From NCBI GenBank assembly GCA_009733775.1, contig WOGZ01000415.1, forward strand, positions 1 to 26,084: a stretch of 26,084 nt of DNA. The letters are read 5' to 3'. This DNA is from Alectoria sarmentosa (taxonomy: Eukaryota > Ascomycota > Lecanoromycetes > Lecanorales > Parmeliaceae). Numbering within the stretch: the stretch's first letter is position 1; every line of letters begins with the position of its first letter. Under the pieces are notes generated by a model, which saw only the letters and a program-made list of their open reading frames with translations, did not search any database and was not told where the DNA came from. A program made the position numbers and the translations under genes. This document shows, in pieces, positions 1-10,332 of the stretch.

Positions 1-55
1 TCTTCTTCTTCTTCTTCTTCTTCTTCTTCTTCTTCTTCTTCTTCTTCTTCTTCTT
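1..55. repeat. TTC/GAA trinucleotide microsatellite
   Basis: About 18 uninterrupted copies of the TCT triplet start at the first base of the window, so the true length is unknown because the tract may continue to the left. No coding frame around it is supported. It is a pure simple-sequence repeat and probably length-polymorphic. Confidence 0.95.
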
Positions 56-324
56 TTCATAATCCAATCAAATCTTTTTAAATTTCCCTGCGCGCATATA
101 TATTCGAAACGCTCACACACGTCTCACAAACCATGAGGGCAATATACTTAAACGATATGGTTTAAGTAGTGGTGGATTGATTGATTGATCGCGTGTCCGT
201 TCGGGTTAAGGAATGGGAATTAAGATTTTATTGAATAGGCATGTTCATTCTTTTCTTGTGTTATTTTAGCGCAATAGAAAATCTTCTTATGTTGTGTCTG
301 AACGATGTTTATACAGGTATAAGT

Positions 325-374
325 GATGATGATGACGATGATGATGATGATGATGATGATGATGTTGATGATGT

Positions 375-405
<31 letters not shown>
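325..405. repeat. GAT/ATC trinucleotide microsatellite
   Basis: About 27 GAT triplets, interrupted by one GAC and two GTT units. One frame reads as poly-Asp on the plus strand and another as poly-Ile on the minus strand. Both are products of the repeat and neither has flanking coding signal. The rest of 56-900 shows nothing else I can support: no convincing exon, tRNA or promoter. Confidence 0.9.
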
Positions 406-900
406 CATGGAGCTACGTGGGCGGTTGGATGAGATAGATATGATTGCTTCGTATAACGTCGAATGAAAGAGATTCTAATATCGATCGTACGAAGGAAGAA
501 GAGTCAGAAATGAATGTATGATTGTATGTATATATGTACCTTCCCTTCCTTGCCTTTCCTGGCCGTACTACCCTATCCACATTCCCAACAACACGAGAAG
601 AAGAACGATGCCATGTACTCCACACACAGTCAGCTGAGCAGCCTCAGAATTACGAGCAGAAGAGGAGGTTAATTAGTTCAGTAATTACATCTTCTCTGAC
701 CACCTGCGCCTATGACGTCTTTCATCGCATGGGGTTCTGAATTGGTTTCGACTGTCTTGGTGTTACGTTACAATCTATACTCTATTCTGCAAGTGCGTGC
801 CGGGGCTTTTTGATGGTTCTACAGTATCCCATTCCTTTCTCTATTTCCTGCCTGTCACTTCGTCCACATCGTGGTTCATGATCGTCTCACTCCGTTCCGT

Positions 901-927
901 TCCTCTCCGTTCCTCTCCGTTCCTCTC
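901..927. repeat. short tandem repeat, unit TCCTCTCCGT
   Basis: Two full copies of a 10-base unit (901-910, 911-920) and a partial third (921-927) lie just beyond, and run up to, the stop codon of the secreted barrel-protein gene on the minus strand. They therefore sit in its 3' untranslated region. A fragment of the unit also precedes them. Confidence 0.8.
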
Positions 928-1536
928 TACTCCGTAGCAGCCGTGTCGAACGTCCAATCCACCGTCGCGGGCGCTTTCCTCGCTTTCCCATCTGCGCCTG
1001 CAATCAGTCTCCGTTGCTCAAAAGGTATTAAGATAAGGTGTGAAAACTCACTTGGCGACAGCGCCGCCAACCCCGCCGTCGTCAGCTGGATGTCGTCGCC
1101 CTCGCACGTCGTGCACTCGCCTAGCACGGTCGCGAGAATCGTCTTCTTCGTGCGGGGATTCGTGACGTTGAGGGGCGCGCCGCAGGGAGATTCGCTGAGA
1201 TCGTCACGGCTCAGCTGTGCGCTTGGGGTAAGGGAAAGGGGAAGTGGGGGGAAGGAATGTGAAAGGGACGCACTCAGGGGGGTTGAAGAAGGAGGCCGGT
1301 ATGCTGGCATAGATGGATGTCTCGCTGCCGGAGCTGCAGTAGGCGGCGGCCGGGTTCGCGAGCAGGGTGACTGGGGTGAGGGGGTTAGTGACTGCGATTG
1401 TTCGCTGATTGAGAGGGTTTGGGAACGCACGGTTGCCGGTGAAGTTGCCGGGATGGTCACAGCCGAAGGTGCCGGGAGGGCAGGCGTGGATTGTGACGAC
1501 GGCGAGGGCGAGGGCGAGAACGCTGGAGATATACAT
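927..1536 (-). CDS. secreted RlpA-like double-psi beta-barrel protein
   Basis: Reconstructed as join(1274..1536, 1052..1194, 927..997) on the minus strand, giving 158 residues. The 79-base intron has donor GTGCGT and acceptor CTCAG; the 54-base intron has donor GTGAGT and acceptor TTGCAG. Phases agree throughout. Residues 1-18 form a signal peptide with a hydrophobic ALALAVV core, followed by CPPGTFGC. The second half matches the double-psi beta-barrel pattern of RlpA-like, barwin-like and kiwellin-like proteins: a CG pair at 92-93, a strand ending in GECTTC (113-118), a DDIQLT motif at 121-126, and a terminal TVDWTF (147-152) in the place of the family's usual V-x-W-x-F. Four paired cysteines are likely. 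It should be exported, acting in the wall or apoplast. Function is unknown; such proteins include allergens and effector candidates, and no catalytic claim is made. A TTTAAAAT element about 85 bases upstream may serve as a TATA box. Confidence 0.85.
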
Positions 1537-3790
1537 GATCAGACGTTATTGAGGATTCGGCTAGAAGTCTGGTAAGCTGGCTTGCTTGGACTATTCAACG
1601 TCGAGCGGGACTCGCGCAGTATTTTAAAGACAGCACTCTTCGACTCATTTCCACTCATTTTTTCCCCCCAGTCAGCATCTATACTTGGCGCCCTTGGCTG
1701 GTTTGACCGCTACTTCGCTTTTAGCGCTTAGTCGGGTAGCTTTGCAGCGCTTGGTCATTGTACGAGCAGCTGCATCCGACGAGGGGATCCCAGTCGTAGC
1801 GGCGAATCAGGTGCCGCAGAGCCGCTGTCAGGGTTGGAGTTTATTGCCACCATTGCACGCACATTGCACTATGGTCACACCTTGCGAGCAATTGCTTCTG
1901 TAAGCACGCTGATACTCGGGCCCCATTATTCGAATACTTCGCTTGACTGTTGCAAGCATCAGACTTGAATCGCTGATGTTGTAATCTAGTATTACTCCGA
2001 GATTCCGGTAAACAAAGCCTTTGGTAAGACTTGCGTGTCAAGATGCGATTCGTACACGATGATTGCAAGCTGTGAATAGTTCTAGGCCCGCAGTTGTTTG
2101 TGTTGTAGCTGGGCAAGTGTCTGAGATATCTTTCTGCGATTGGACGGGCGGGCCAGGGGAAGGGGCGGGTAAGATTAGATAATATTGGCCTGCGGGAGTG
2201 TCCGGTTTCAGAACAAGGGGGTGGCGGATCTATTTCTGGCCAAACTTCCGTGCCTGAAAGAAGGAAAGAGGCGGAGAAGAGCTTTCGGACATGGAAGAGA
2301 ACGGAAGATCAAGAAAGGTGGCATTAGGAGAAACAACCTCATTGGACACGTACACAACCACCAGATCGATACATGCACTCGCATACCTCTCCGACTCGAA
2401 TTAGCTTCCGAAGGGGGCCACTGGACCTGTCACAGTTTCTAACGATGCATATTGCGGCCGGCGACTTCTTTTTACGAGATGTAGAAATTGAAGCCCGAGC
2501 GTCGAGCAGAATGGTGGGAGGCATCACCATCTCATTCGTGGCGCTTTGAGGGATTAATCAGACTGCTTGCATTGTTGTTTCTTTCCCATGATACCAGGAT
2601 TTTGTGGAGATGAATATATGTGCGTAGCCTCGCCGTGGTTGCAGTTGTTTTCTCCTTTTCGCTTACTTCCTCGATTTCTTGATTTCCGATTTGAGGAGGG
2701 ACACGCGTATCAATCCGAAGGATTCAAATGTAAGCAAAGAGGGTGCGCACCTAATGCTAAACTTTAAGGAAATCATGTGAGAAGGTCTCACAGGCATAAA
2801 GCTGACCTGTGCGAGGAATTAATAATCTGTTTTGGGGCCTTGGCTTTGCTGCAAGCAGCAGGGGCTCTGCTTGCAATGACCTTGTTTGCCCATCGACCAG
2901 ACTGACCAGTGAATGAGACACGCGTTGATGGTGCACGGCCAAGGGGGAAGCAGAGAGGTGTGCTGACAGGACCATGTCATCGACCTCGGCGAAGTTGTTG
3001 GTTGGAAGACATTGCTACGCCAGGGAAAAAACGGTGCTTTGACCTATGTATTCGGAAAGTTTGTATACCTTTGAAGTCAATGGCTCGGGCTGTCCGGTCA
3101 AGATGAAATAGCGGAAATCAAGTCATGAATCTTTCTTGGTGGTTGAATACAAATTCTCAATTCTCATGGGGCGGGAAACACGTGTCCAGTGCCAAGCTTT
3201 TACCCGGGATGGCACGGGCGCCAACTTTTGACGCTTTTCTTCACATCACATCTTGGGAGAGGTTGATTCTCGCTCCTTTCTTTCCTTGGGACATGCCCGC
3301 TCTGCTTGCCTCGAGAGAGTGCATCATCTTGACCGTCGTGTAGCTAGCTGCCTTATTGGCACCGTCCGCTTCATCTCGTGCTGTCTTCACATTCAAGACA
3401 CTTCCTCCGTCGTCATCAATCAATAGTGCTTTCTTGAAGGATCCACCATAGCAAGGCTGTGAGCGTGGATAGTCTAGAATGCTTCTCATTGCGATCGCCA
3501 GAGCTGTTATAAGTCTCTCCGACTCACGAATCGAGCAACTCACCGTGCGGCTACTGCGTGACTCTCCCGGTCCATGTCCGTCAGAAATGGCGTGAAGTCA
3601 TAGACTCGCTTGGAAAGGGCTGTCCTCTCGCCTGTTTTTGCTCGTCAGGTGCTGCGTACCCACTTCAGGGTCTCTCAAGACTTCGGTGCCGGGATTATTC
3701 ATTCAGAGAATCGTAATTGTGTCTTTGACCAGTGTCACTGTTCGGTATCCTGCCTGACGTCACAGCAACTTTTTTTCTAAACACCATACG
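1537..3790. other. intergenic spacer with no supportable gene
   Basis: I read both strands and found only short open frames without splice support, domain resemblance or protein-like composition. The first few hundred bases should hold the promoter of the secreted barrel-protein gene, which reads leftwards from 1536. Composition is ordinary, with no AT-rich transposon signature, inverted terminal repeats or tRNA-like fold noticed. Confidence 0.5.
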
Positions 3791-3792
3791 TG

Positions 3793-4168
3793 ATGCAGTG
3801 GTGTTGACCGAGTCACAGGGAAGTCGCAAATACAATTTCTGGCGAACTGTTGGTACGGCGGACTGATATCACTTGGACAGCTGCACGTCAATTTCCAACT
3901 CTTTACGGCTATGCAAGCTCGCAAAAAGCTGACTGAGGCTCTGCCAATCGGTGCAAATTGGAATCGCAAGGAGGGATACTTGGGAACCCTCAACGCCAGT
4001 GAAGAAGAAATTGAGAGTCGGATCAATGGGCCCTTAACAGAATTGCCTCACGATGAGCAGGGCCTATTCACTCATTTTAAGCCTGGCCGGGAAAAGCAGC
4101 AACCAGAATATGGCCATGAGTATGGGTTCACTATCGACAGTGATTCGGAAAGTGAGAATGAATCCTGA
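3793..4168 (+). CDS. coding-like open frame, possibly the last exon of an unrecognised gene
   Basis: A plus-strand frame is open from just after a TGA at 3790-3792 to the TGA at 4166-4168. The first in-frame ATG is at 3911 and gives 85 residues. Composition is protein-like: a charged helical middle (NASEEEIESR), then a Gly/Glu/Gln-rich segment, and an acidic serine tail ending DSDSESENES. The upstream 118 bases also read as plausible protein, which suggests the real exon begins before the ATG. GATGCAG (to 3798) and GTCACAG (to about 3822) are possible acceptors, but I could not find convincing upstream exons in 3540-3790. It may be a small gene starting at 3911, a terminal exon, or a relic. 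No family is recognised. Confidence 0.35.
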
Positions 4169-4390
4169 TCCCAAGCTCTAATTGAGCTATTGGCAGCCTT
4201 ATCAATGCCTTTATATACTAACCTTCAACTTTACTTGATACCGTAGAGAGCTTTTATGTTGCATCAACCTTCTACCCTCATGGGTGTTGACTGTTCTGGG
4301 CCGGTCCTATATGGTGTGGCAGATATCTCATGCTACAAAGGCCATTCTATTGTCCGCTCTGGCTTCGTCTGTCTTCTCTAACTTCCTACA

Positions 4391-4398
4391 TATATAAA
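4391..4398 (+). promoter_or_regulatory. TATA box candidate for the 960-residue protein gene
   Basis: TATATAAA is followed by a long pyrimidine-rich stretch (about 4404-4440) of the kind at which fungal transcription often starts. The coding start lies about 540 bases downstream, so the leader would be long and would contain several upstream ATGs (for example 4548 and 4646). An unseen leader intron is possible. Confidence 0.45.
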
Positions 4399-4935
4399 TG
4401 TCGCCGCTTCTCTTCACTCGTTTCTCTCTTGATACGATTTGTGCACGCTCGTTGCCCGACGACCTCGAGTATCTTCCACCTTCTTTCCGCGCTTCATTGG
4501 CATTTTATTGATTTCCTTGATTTCTTTAAACACGCAGCAATCAGCCAGTGTTGGAGTCGGGATTGCCACCAATGGCGGGGGAAAATTGCATTGTTGTTGT
4601 TGATCTCACTCATTCACTTCTTCCCAACACAGCATCATCTCAGCCTTGTTTCCCGTTGACACTGGATTCCCTGATCAAATCTCGGTATTTGAGCCCAGGG
4701 TTCTCTCGATCTCGTTCATTTTCTTTTGCTCCTGCAGCATAGATATTGACGCCACACCGCAGCTCCGACTCTTGCCTATTGCTATAATTCTTCTCAGGAT
4801 TCTTGATAGTATCATAGCTGACATCACTGACCTTGTGCCTCTTCTGTTCATCCAGCGACGTCATTGTCGGTGTTGTGGATTTCGTCTGTCACCGATCTAT
4901 AGTAGATATCTGCTCTTCTTCATCCACTGTCAACC

Positions 4936-7900
4936 ATGGCTACTGCTCAGTACTTGAGGATGAGAATCTCTGAGAACAATGGGCTCCCATGGGATCAGAC
5001 TCAAGATTACGTCAACCTCTGCCGCACGATCAGCCGACTAGGAGACCCAACTGCATACAGTACGCACCACTCTACCTTCTACCGAAACTTGTGGAGTTGA
5101 CCTTACTACAGGCCCAACTCATCCTCCAGGATCCTCGCCTACAGATACTACCCAATTTCAAGTTGGGTAGGCCACAACACATCATCATTTGGTATGAAGA
5201 TTTAGCTAATGTCTATCAGCCTTGCTCATTCGAATATCAACAATCTGCCAGAGGTGAGGTCATGCCAAACATTGTATAAGGCTTAGCTTACTTGTATGCA
5301 GGTCTTCTATCAGCTCTGGCCGAGCAAGGAGTGGTGGGACCACACGAAGAGTGCCAAGCCAGTACCAAAGAGAGACGCCAACGGTAAAATCATGTTAGAA
5401 CGAAGCCCGAGGAGCTGGGCACCTCGAGAACTGCTAGACTTTCCAATTTTGAAAGACCAGGATAGGGTATGACCTCTCTGAAGAGGATGATCTGGTTCCA
5501 TTACTGAAGCTTTGCAGATCAGCTCTGAAGCAGAAGCGTGGTTTCTCGAGCTGCTAATGCGAATGGATGGGAGGATCGAATGGACGGACCTCTTGATGAG
5601 GATGGAGTATTCGGGATTTTCTGAACTAGATGAACAAAAATTCCGCAATCGGCTTCAGCAACGGATGGCTAGACTGAGGGAAAAATTTGCTATGGTGTCC
5701 TGGAAGGACACAGCAGGGAACAATAATGCTATTCGGGACCGTGTTCTTAACAAACTCTCTCCAGCTCAGCTCGCTGCCAGGGGCGGACTCGGGTCGACGA
5801 AAGGAAGTACTCCTGGCTCTAGGAATAGCCAAGGAAATATCATTCCAGTTCCTGGCAGACGGACTCGGGGAACTGCCAATGCTATGAACGCGGCTGCTCA
5901 CAAGCGGCAGCTACAGATTCAAGTTGCTCACGTGGGTCCATCCAATACGGCTCCGCGACGACAACTCCCAATTGCAAGCACAAGTTTCTCTGCCGTCAAT
6001 TCTCATCCCAGCCAGCCATTAGCGACATACGCGGGAAATGGATTTACACAGGAGATTCAAAGTCCTGTTTCCTTTACTGGATCGTCAGCCAGCCACTACC
6101 TTCGACATCACACTACGCCTGCAGGTCCCTTGTCTAATGAATATGTTCAGGCAGTGACCTCCCAAGGTGCCTCAGCTGCTTGGCAGAGATCCCCACAACT
6201 CTCGTACCCACTATCTAGTGATGAGGACGTTGAGGATTGTGAGAGTGACGAAGCAAGTGAAGACTGTGAAGCGGATGACGAGACCGACGAGAACGATGAG
6301 CGCAAAGAGAGTGAGGTGAATGAAGATGAGATGCCCTTGGCAAAAGTGGACCATCGAAAGAACCCAATGACAACCGATGAACGCCGTGAATGGAAAAGAT
6401 ACATGGAAGAAGACCACATCCGAGCGACGATGTGCGTAGATGGGGATATTTCCGTAGAAAAGCTTATATCAGATATGGCAAGGAATGAGGCTAAGCTCCG
6501 GTCGGGTCTAAAGAGAGCGGAGGCGAAGATCAGTGACGCCGACGGGGTTGAAGACATTCAGGATCGGAGAGCAAAGCGGACAAGGAGAGGAGAAGATGCT
6601 GCTAGGCCAAGCGACGAACCACTTTCCGGGTCCCAAGGTCTCGATTATAGCGGCTTTGATAATTCGCAACCCGGACCTTGGGGGGAATATAATCGCCAAG
6701 GCGCTTCGGCCCATACTTCACGTCGTCCTACTACTCGCCCTGTCGGCTCGGCCGTCCAGAGACTGCATAATGATCGAAGCCGACGACCGGCTCCGAAGGC
6801 TACCGTTGTGCAAAATGGACCCTCTGAGTCTCTGTACTACCCTCAGCCAAACATCCCTACAGATGATTATGGGTACCAGATAAACAACTACCAAAAGCAA
6901 CCTCACCTGCCACCATATGACCCCCAAAAAGAGAATAGTCTAGGGTTTCAGCATGGCTGCATGAATGTGGAACAATGGCAACCTGGACTTTCAACCTACC
7001 AGCCTCAGCCGGAAGTTGCAAAGGGTGATCACGACTCCCAAAGTTATCATGTTCAGGCGGAAACCTCACAATCACCTTACCATCTTCAGGAAGCAAGCGG
7101 CGCGCAAAGTGGTTATGACTGCACGAATTTTGACCAACCGCAAGGTCAAATTTCGTCACACCATACGCAGACCGAAGATGACGGCATGGGCAATGGGAGC
7201 CACCAAACGAATACTGGAGACTCGCAGCCGCAGTCAACCACAGACTTACCACAGCCTAGAAATTCTTTGGGAAACAGCAACGTATATACAAATACTAGAG
7301 AGGCTCAACCTCGGCCCTCGTCACATCGTCAGCGTCAGCCAGGCAGTGAGAGAACAAGCTCAGCCATCAATCCCATCATTAAAGAGTCCACATGCGATAG
7401 GCGAGCATATCCACACAGCCATCCGAAGAGCTACGACTCGTACGATTCCAGGAGCCCGTCGAGTTCTGTAGAACCATCTCGCAACGACGCACATATAGCG
7501 TCTCGTCGAGCTTATCAGCACCCCACAGCGAGCACTGTCCAGGACGATCCGTTCTTCAGCGACGAGCTATTCAATGGGATGTTGAATGGTCAGCCCGACG
7601 CTAATCACGTCGGAAGCATGTATACTCGCTCTTATCAGCGGGAAATCGACGACTACTACCAGCGTTTGATGGCTCCGCGTCCTAGGGCCGAGTCTGATAG
7701 CGACGCTGCTGAAAATGTCACGCCGCCACCCCTACATTCTAGGCAAGAAGAGTCAGAAACTGTGTTTCTGGCTGACTTACTCAACCCGCACAGTAGACCT
7801 CAAGCAAGACACGACGGTAGCGCCCCGCGAGTTCCACGGGTTCCAAGTGGAGTACCAAAGCCACCAGAGCAGTCGGATGATGATCTCAACGTCGGTGACT

Positions 7901-8022
7901 TCTCACTTTGGGGCCCCGGGTGGTCGGCGTTTATCAACGATCACGATAACACGCCTCTGCTCCAAGGCCACTACCCTGATGAGTACCGCGAAGGGTCTGT
8001 TCCTCGCCGTCCTCCACAGTAG
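4936..8022 (+). CDS. 960-residue low-complexity protein, function unknown
   Basis: Reconstructed as join(4936..5059, 5112..5166, 5220..5253, 5302..5466, 5518..8022). The start ATG has a good CAACCATGG context. The four introns are 52, 53, 48 and 51 bases, all GT-AG, and this combination keeps one frame whereas splicing only the obvious introns does not. Exon 3 is only 34 bases. Residues 1-190 are the ordered part: a Trp-rich segment around WPSKEWWDH, then a helical block (about 131-190, with EAWFLELLMRMDG and an Arg-rich run ending in MVSWK). Residues 200-360 are Ser/Pro/Gln-rich. Residues 361-397 are strongly acidic (genomic 6220-6330). A basic RRAKRTRRG at 476-484 could be a nuclear localisation signal. 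A long Gln/Tyr/Pro/His-rich stretch follows, and the C-terminus has a conserved-looking FSLWGPGW. I recognise no known domain; a nuclear or scaffold role is only a guess from composition. Confidence 0.85.
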
Positions 8023-8435
8023 CCCAACCAAGCATCTTCGTAAAATCAAAGAAACCTTGTCATATGAAGGGATCTTTCAGGGTGTCACGTCGGTCTCGGG
8101 GGCATTTGAAGCCCCTTTGCCTTTATTCAACATTCGCGAATTGGACTTCTCTCAGCACTCCAAAAATGTGGCGCTCTTCAAAGGATCTAGCTGGACGAGA
8201 TTACAGTGGTGATGCACAGGCAGGAATGGAGGGAATTTCGTGGAAACAAAGCAGGGTAGTCTAGTGAAGCTGGACGGGGTTGATAAAGTGTGACTGGTGA
8301 TATATCGAGAGGAGTGGATGGCCTCGCGGTGATTTGGAAGCCAGACTCTTTTCTTGTACATGATTAGGACTCAAAGGGATTTCAATCTGTCATACCAACC
8401 TAGGCTTTTTTCAACCGTTGCTCCTTGCTGGTCTT

Positions 8436-8943
8436 ATGACTAAGCGGAATGTGTTTGGTAAGTGACCTAATGTCTTCGGAAGAAATCAATGGCTTGATGA
8501 TCAGTAGCGATATTGACGCGATCGAGGCAGGAGAGGTTGGAGTTGAGGAGTGGGGGTGGGTTTGGGGGGTGGGTGGTTGAGAGGTTGGGGGTTTGGGTCG
8601 GGAATTGGGATGTGGGGGAAGCGAGGGCGAGGGTGGAGAGGGTGGTGGATAGGATTGAGCTGAGGTAAGTATTGAGTATCATTTCCCCCCCCCCCCTGAG
8701 CAGAGAACAATGCATATGAAAGGTCGGTCTTGGGATATTTGCATTTCTCGTCTGTCCGTCAGCAGCAAAGAAGCCATCTCTACCAGTAACGAAAGCCAGA
8801 ACCCTCGCAACGAGGGCGTGGAAAGACTTAAACAGCCGGCTAACCCACCCGTGTCGGGAAGACAGGTCTGTGTTGAAGAGGAGGACTCGGTGGATATGTA
8901 CCAACGAAGCATTAGTTGTTTCATCATTGCCCAGGATCCCTAG
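8436..8943 (+). CDS. small three-exon gene, hypothetical protein
   Basis: Proposed join(8436..8457, 8505..8664, 8763..8943), about 120 residues. The first intron (8458-8504, 47 bases) has donor GTAAGT and acceptor ATCAG. The second starts with GTAAGT at 8665 and keeps the frame if it ends at 8762; 8765 is a NAGNAG alternative. Exon 2 reads in a single frame through a Gly/Arg/Val-rich stretch (GGFGGWVVERLGVWVGNW, then a helical ARARVERVVDRIELR). Exon 3 is polar and ends in CFIIAQDP. A shorter variant, with an intron 8665-8703 using the C12 tract as its pyrimidine run, would stop five residues later. No family is recognised. A 224-residue open frame on the opposite strand (8467-9141) competes; I prefer the plus-strand model because two consensus donors fall exactly where the frame demands. 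Confidence 0.4.
8685..8696. repeat. C12 homopolymer
   Basis: Twelve consecutive C residues directly precede TGAGCAG, so on the plus strand the run looks like the pyrimidine tract of a splice acceptor inside the second intron of the proposed small gene. Homopolymers of this length vary and are prone to sequencing error. Confidence 0.85.
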
Positions 8944-10332
8944 AAGCGCACCTGGTGAACGCGCGAGCTTGTCACGTACTAGTTTATGGCCAGGGGAAAT
9001 CATTCCTCCGAGGCACGTTTCTTGATTCGCGCAAATTCCGTGGTAGGGCGAATTTCTTTGGTAGGCAAGCCTTGGGGTTGATATTCGAATCAGCGCTCGC
9101 GGTCCTTTGCTGGCCTGTGAGGTGGGCATGTTGCGGCGCATCCCGCTTCCGACTGCAATTTTCGATCATTGTCAATTCTACCTCGAAGCTTTGGCTCTGG
9201 AGCGAAAGGCATTGCTGAACTGCATGAGAGGTTTGTAGGAAGTAAAGGGTGTAGGAATTTCAGACCTCCTGCGTTATGCTTGAGCCATGTTTTGTTGTGT
9301 CTAAAATGCGTGCGCTGCAATTATGCCCTTCCTGTTCTCTCTTCATCCTTCATACTAACAGAATAAGAGATTGAAGAACACCTTGTGAACCAAGAAATAC
9401 GGCTCCCCTGCCAGACTTAGTTGTGGTACCGCTGCTTCACTTCTGCTAATCCAAGTCCCTGAGCTCGAACAAAGGAAAGGCAGGAGTCAGATCGAGGCGC
9501 TTTGAGGCTGCAACTCTGGACCTACACGTTACCAATCCATAACAATGGAGCTGCGAGAGCTTTGCGGGAGGCAACCGTTAGCTATCGCTCGGTTTGCCCG
9601 GTTCCTCTCTTGAAGAAAGAAGAGCTCTGGCTGTGAGCTATGTGTCAGCTGGACACAGTCTGGAGGAGCCGCCCCAAGACAGGGTTGGATCAAAAGGTCT
9701 TAGCTGTGAGTTGTGGATCCTAGCGATTTGAAGATGCAATCGACCGCTTTTCGGTTTGGGAAAAACTATACGACGCAAGTCCCATATAGGAAGGAACCTT
9801 GCACTTCTGGACGCCATGAGGCTAGGTCGTTTCTAACATATGCATTATTTTCTCTGAAGATTCCGCTGTATAGTACTTGCCAAACAAAATATGACATGTC
9901 TGGGTCATCGAAAGCGATGCCTGAACCTTCGTTCTTTGCTCCTACAACATAAAGGATTCTTGTAGCAAGCATCTCCGGCTAATACTACTACGCTACATAA
10001 GGAATAGTCTGAGAAGCCTCCCGCCAGCACCTTCCTTCTCTCTAGTGGCCCCGGGTGCCCGTTTGGGCGCTTTGCATATCTCGCTAGCAGGTAGGTAGAA
10101 GGTCAGCAATCTTCGCCCATGCATTTTCTGATCAAATTGGTACATCCGAGATAAACCATGGAGAGTAATTGAGCCATTCAAGTCAAATGTCAACTGAATC
10201 CTGATGCACTTGTATAACGAGAGAGTACTGCAAAGAGCATTGAGCAGCACAGAGAGTCGCAAAGTACGCAAAATCTCGTCTTGTATTGCAGGAACCCGGG
10301 ATGGTGTATTGTAAGCTAACGACGATCTACAG
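8944..10332. other. intergenic spacer with no supportable gene
   Basis: Only short unsupported frames are present. A minus-strand frame at 9993-10271 begins with a weakly hydrophobic stretch resembling a signal peptide but then turns into unstructured, low-confidence sequence without splice sites. At the right edge, GCTAAC followed by CTACAG (about 10310-10332) is a good branch point and acceptor that leads into the P-loop fragment described next. Confidence 0.45.

Noticed and set aside
241..432. Poly-Asp open frame
   Set aside because: It is a translation of the GAT microsatellite with no coding context.
871..1575. 234-residue plus-strand open frame
   Set aside because: It lies opposite the three-exon secreted protein, whose signal peptide, splice sites and barrel motifs are clear; the plus-strand text is GC-biased shadow.
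4330..4957. Open frames in the leader before the 960-residue protein gene
   Set aside because: They overlap the TATA box or pyrimidine-rich leader, are hydrophobic by composition, and have no domain or splice support. They may act as upstream open frames, but that cannot be shown.
8467..9141. 224-residue open frame on the minus strand, ending in a proline-rich segment after a signal-like MILNTYLSS
   Set aside because: It overlaps a plus-strand model with two consensus GTAAGT donors in correct phase, contains the C12 run, and its composition is mostly unlike protein. It is kept only as the competing alternative.
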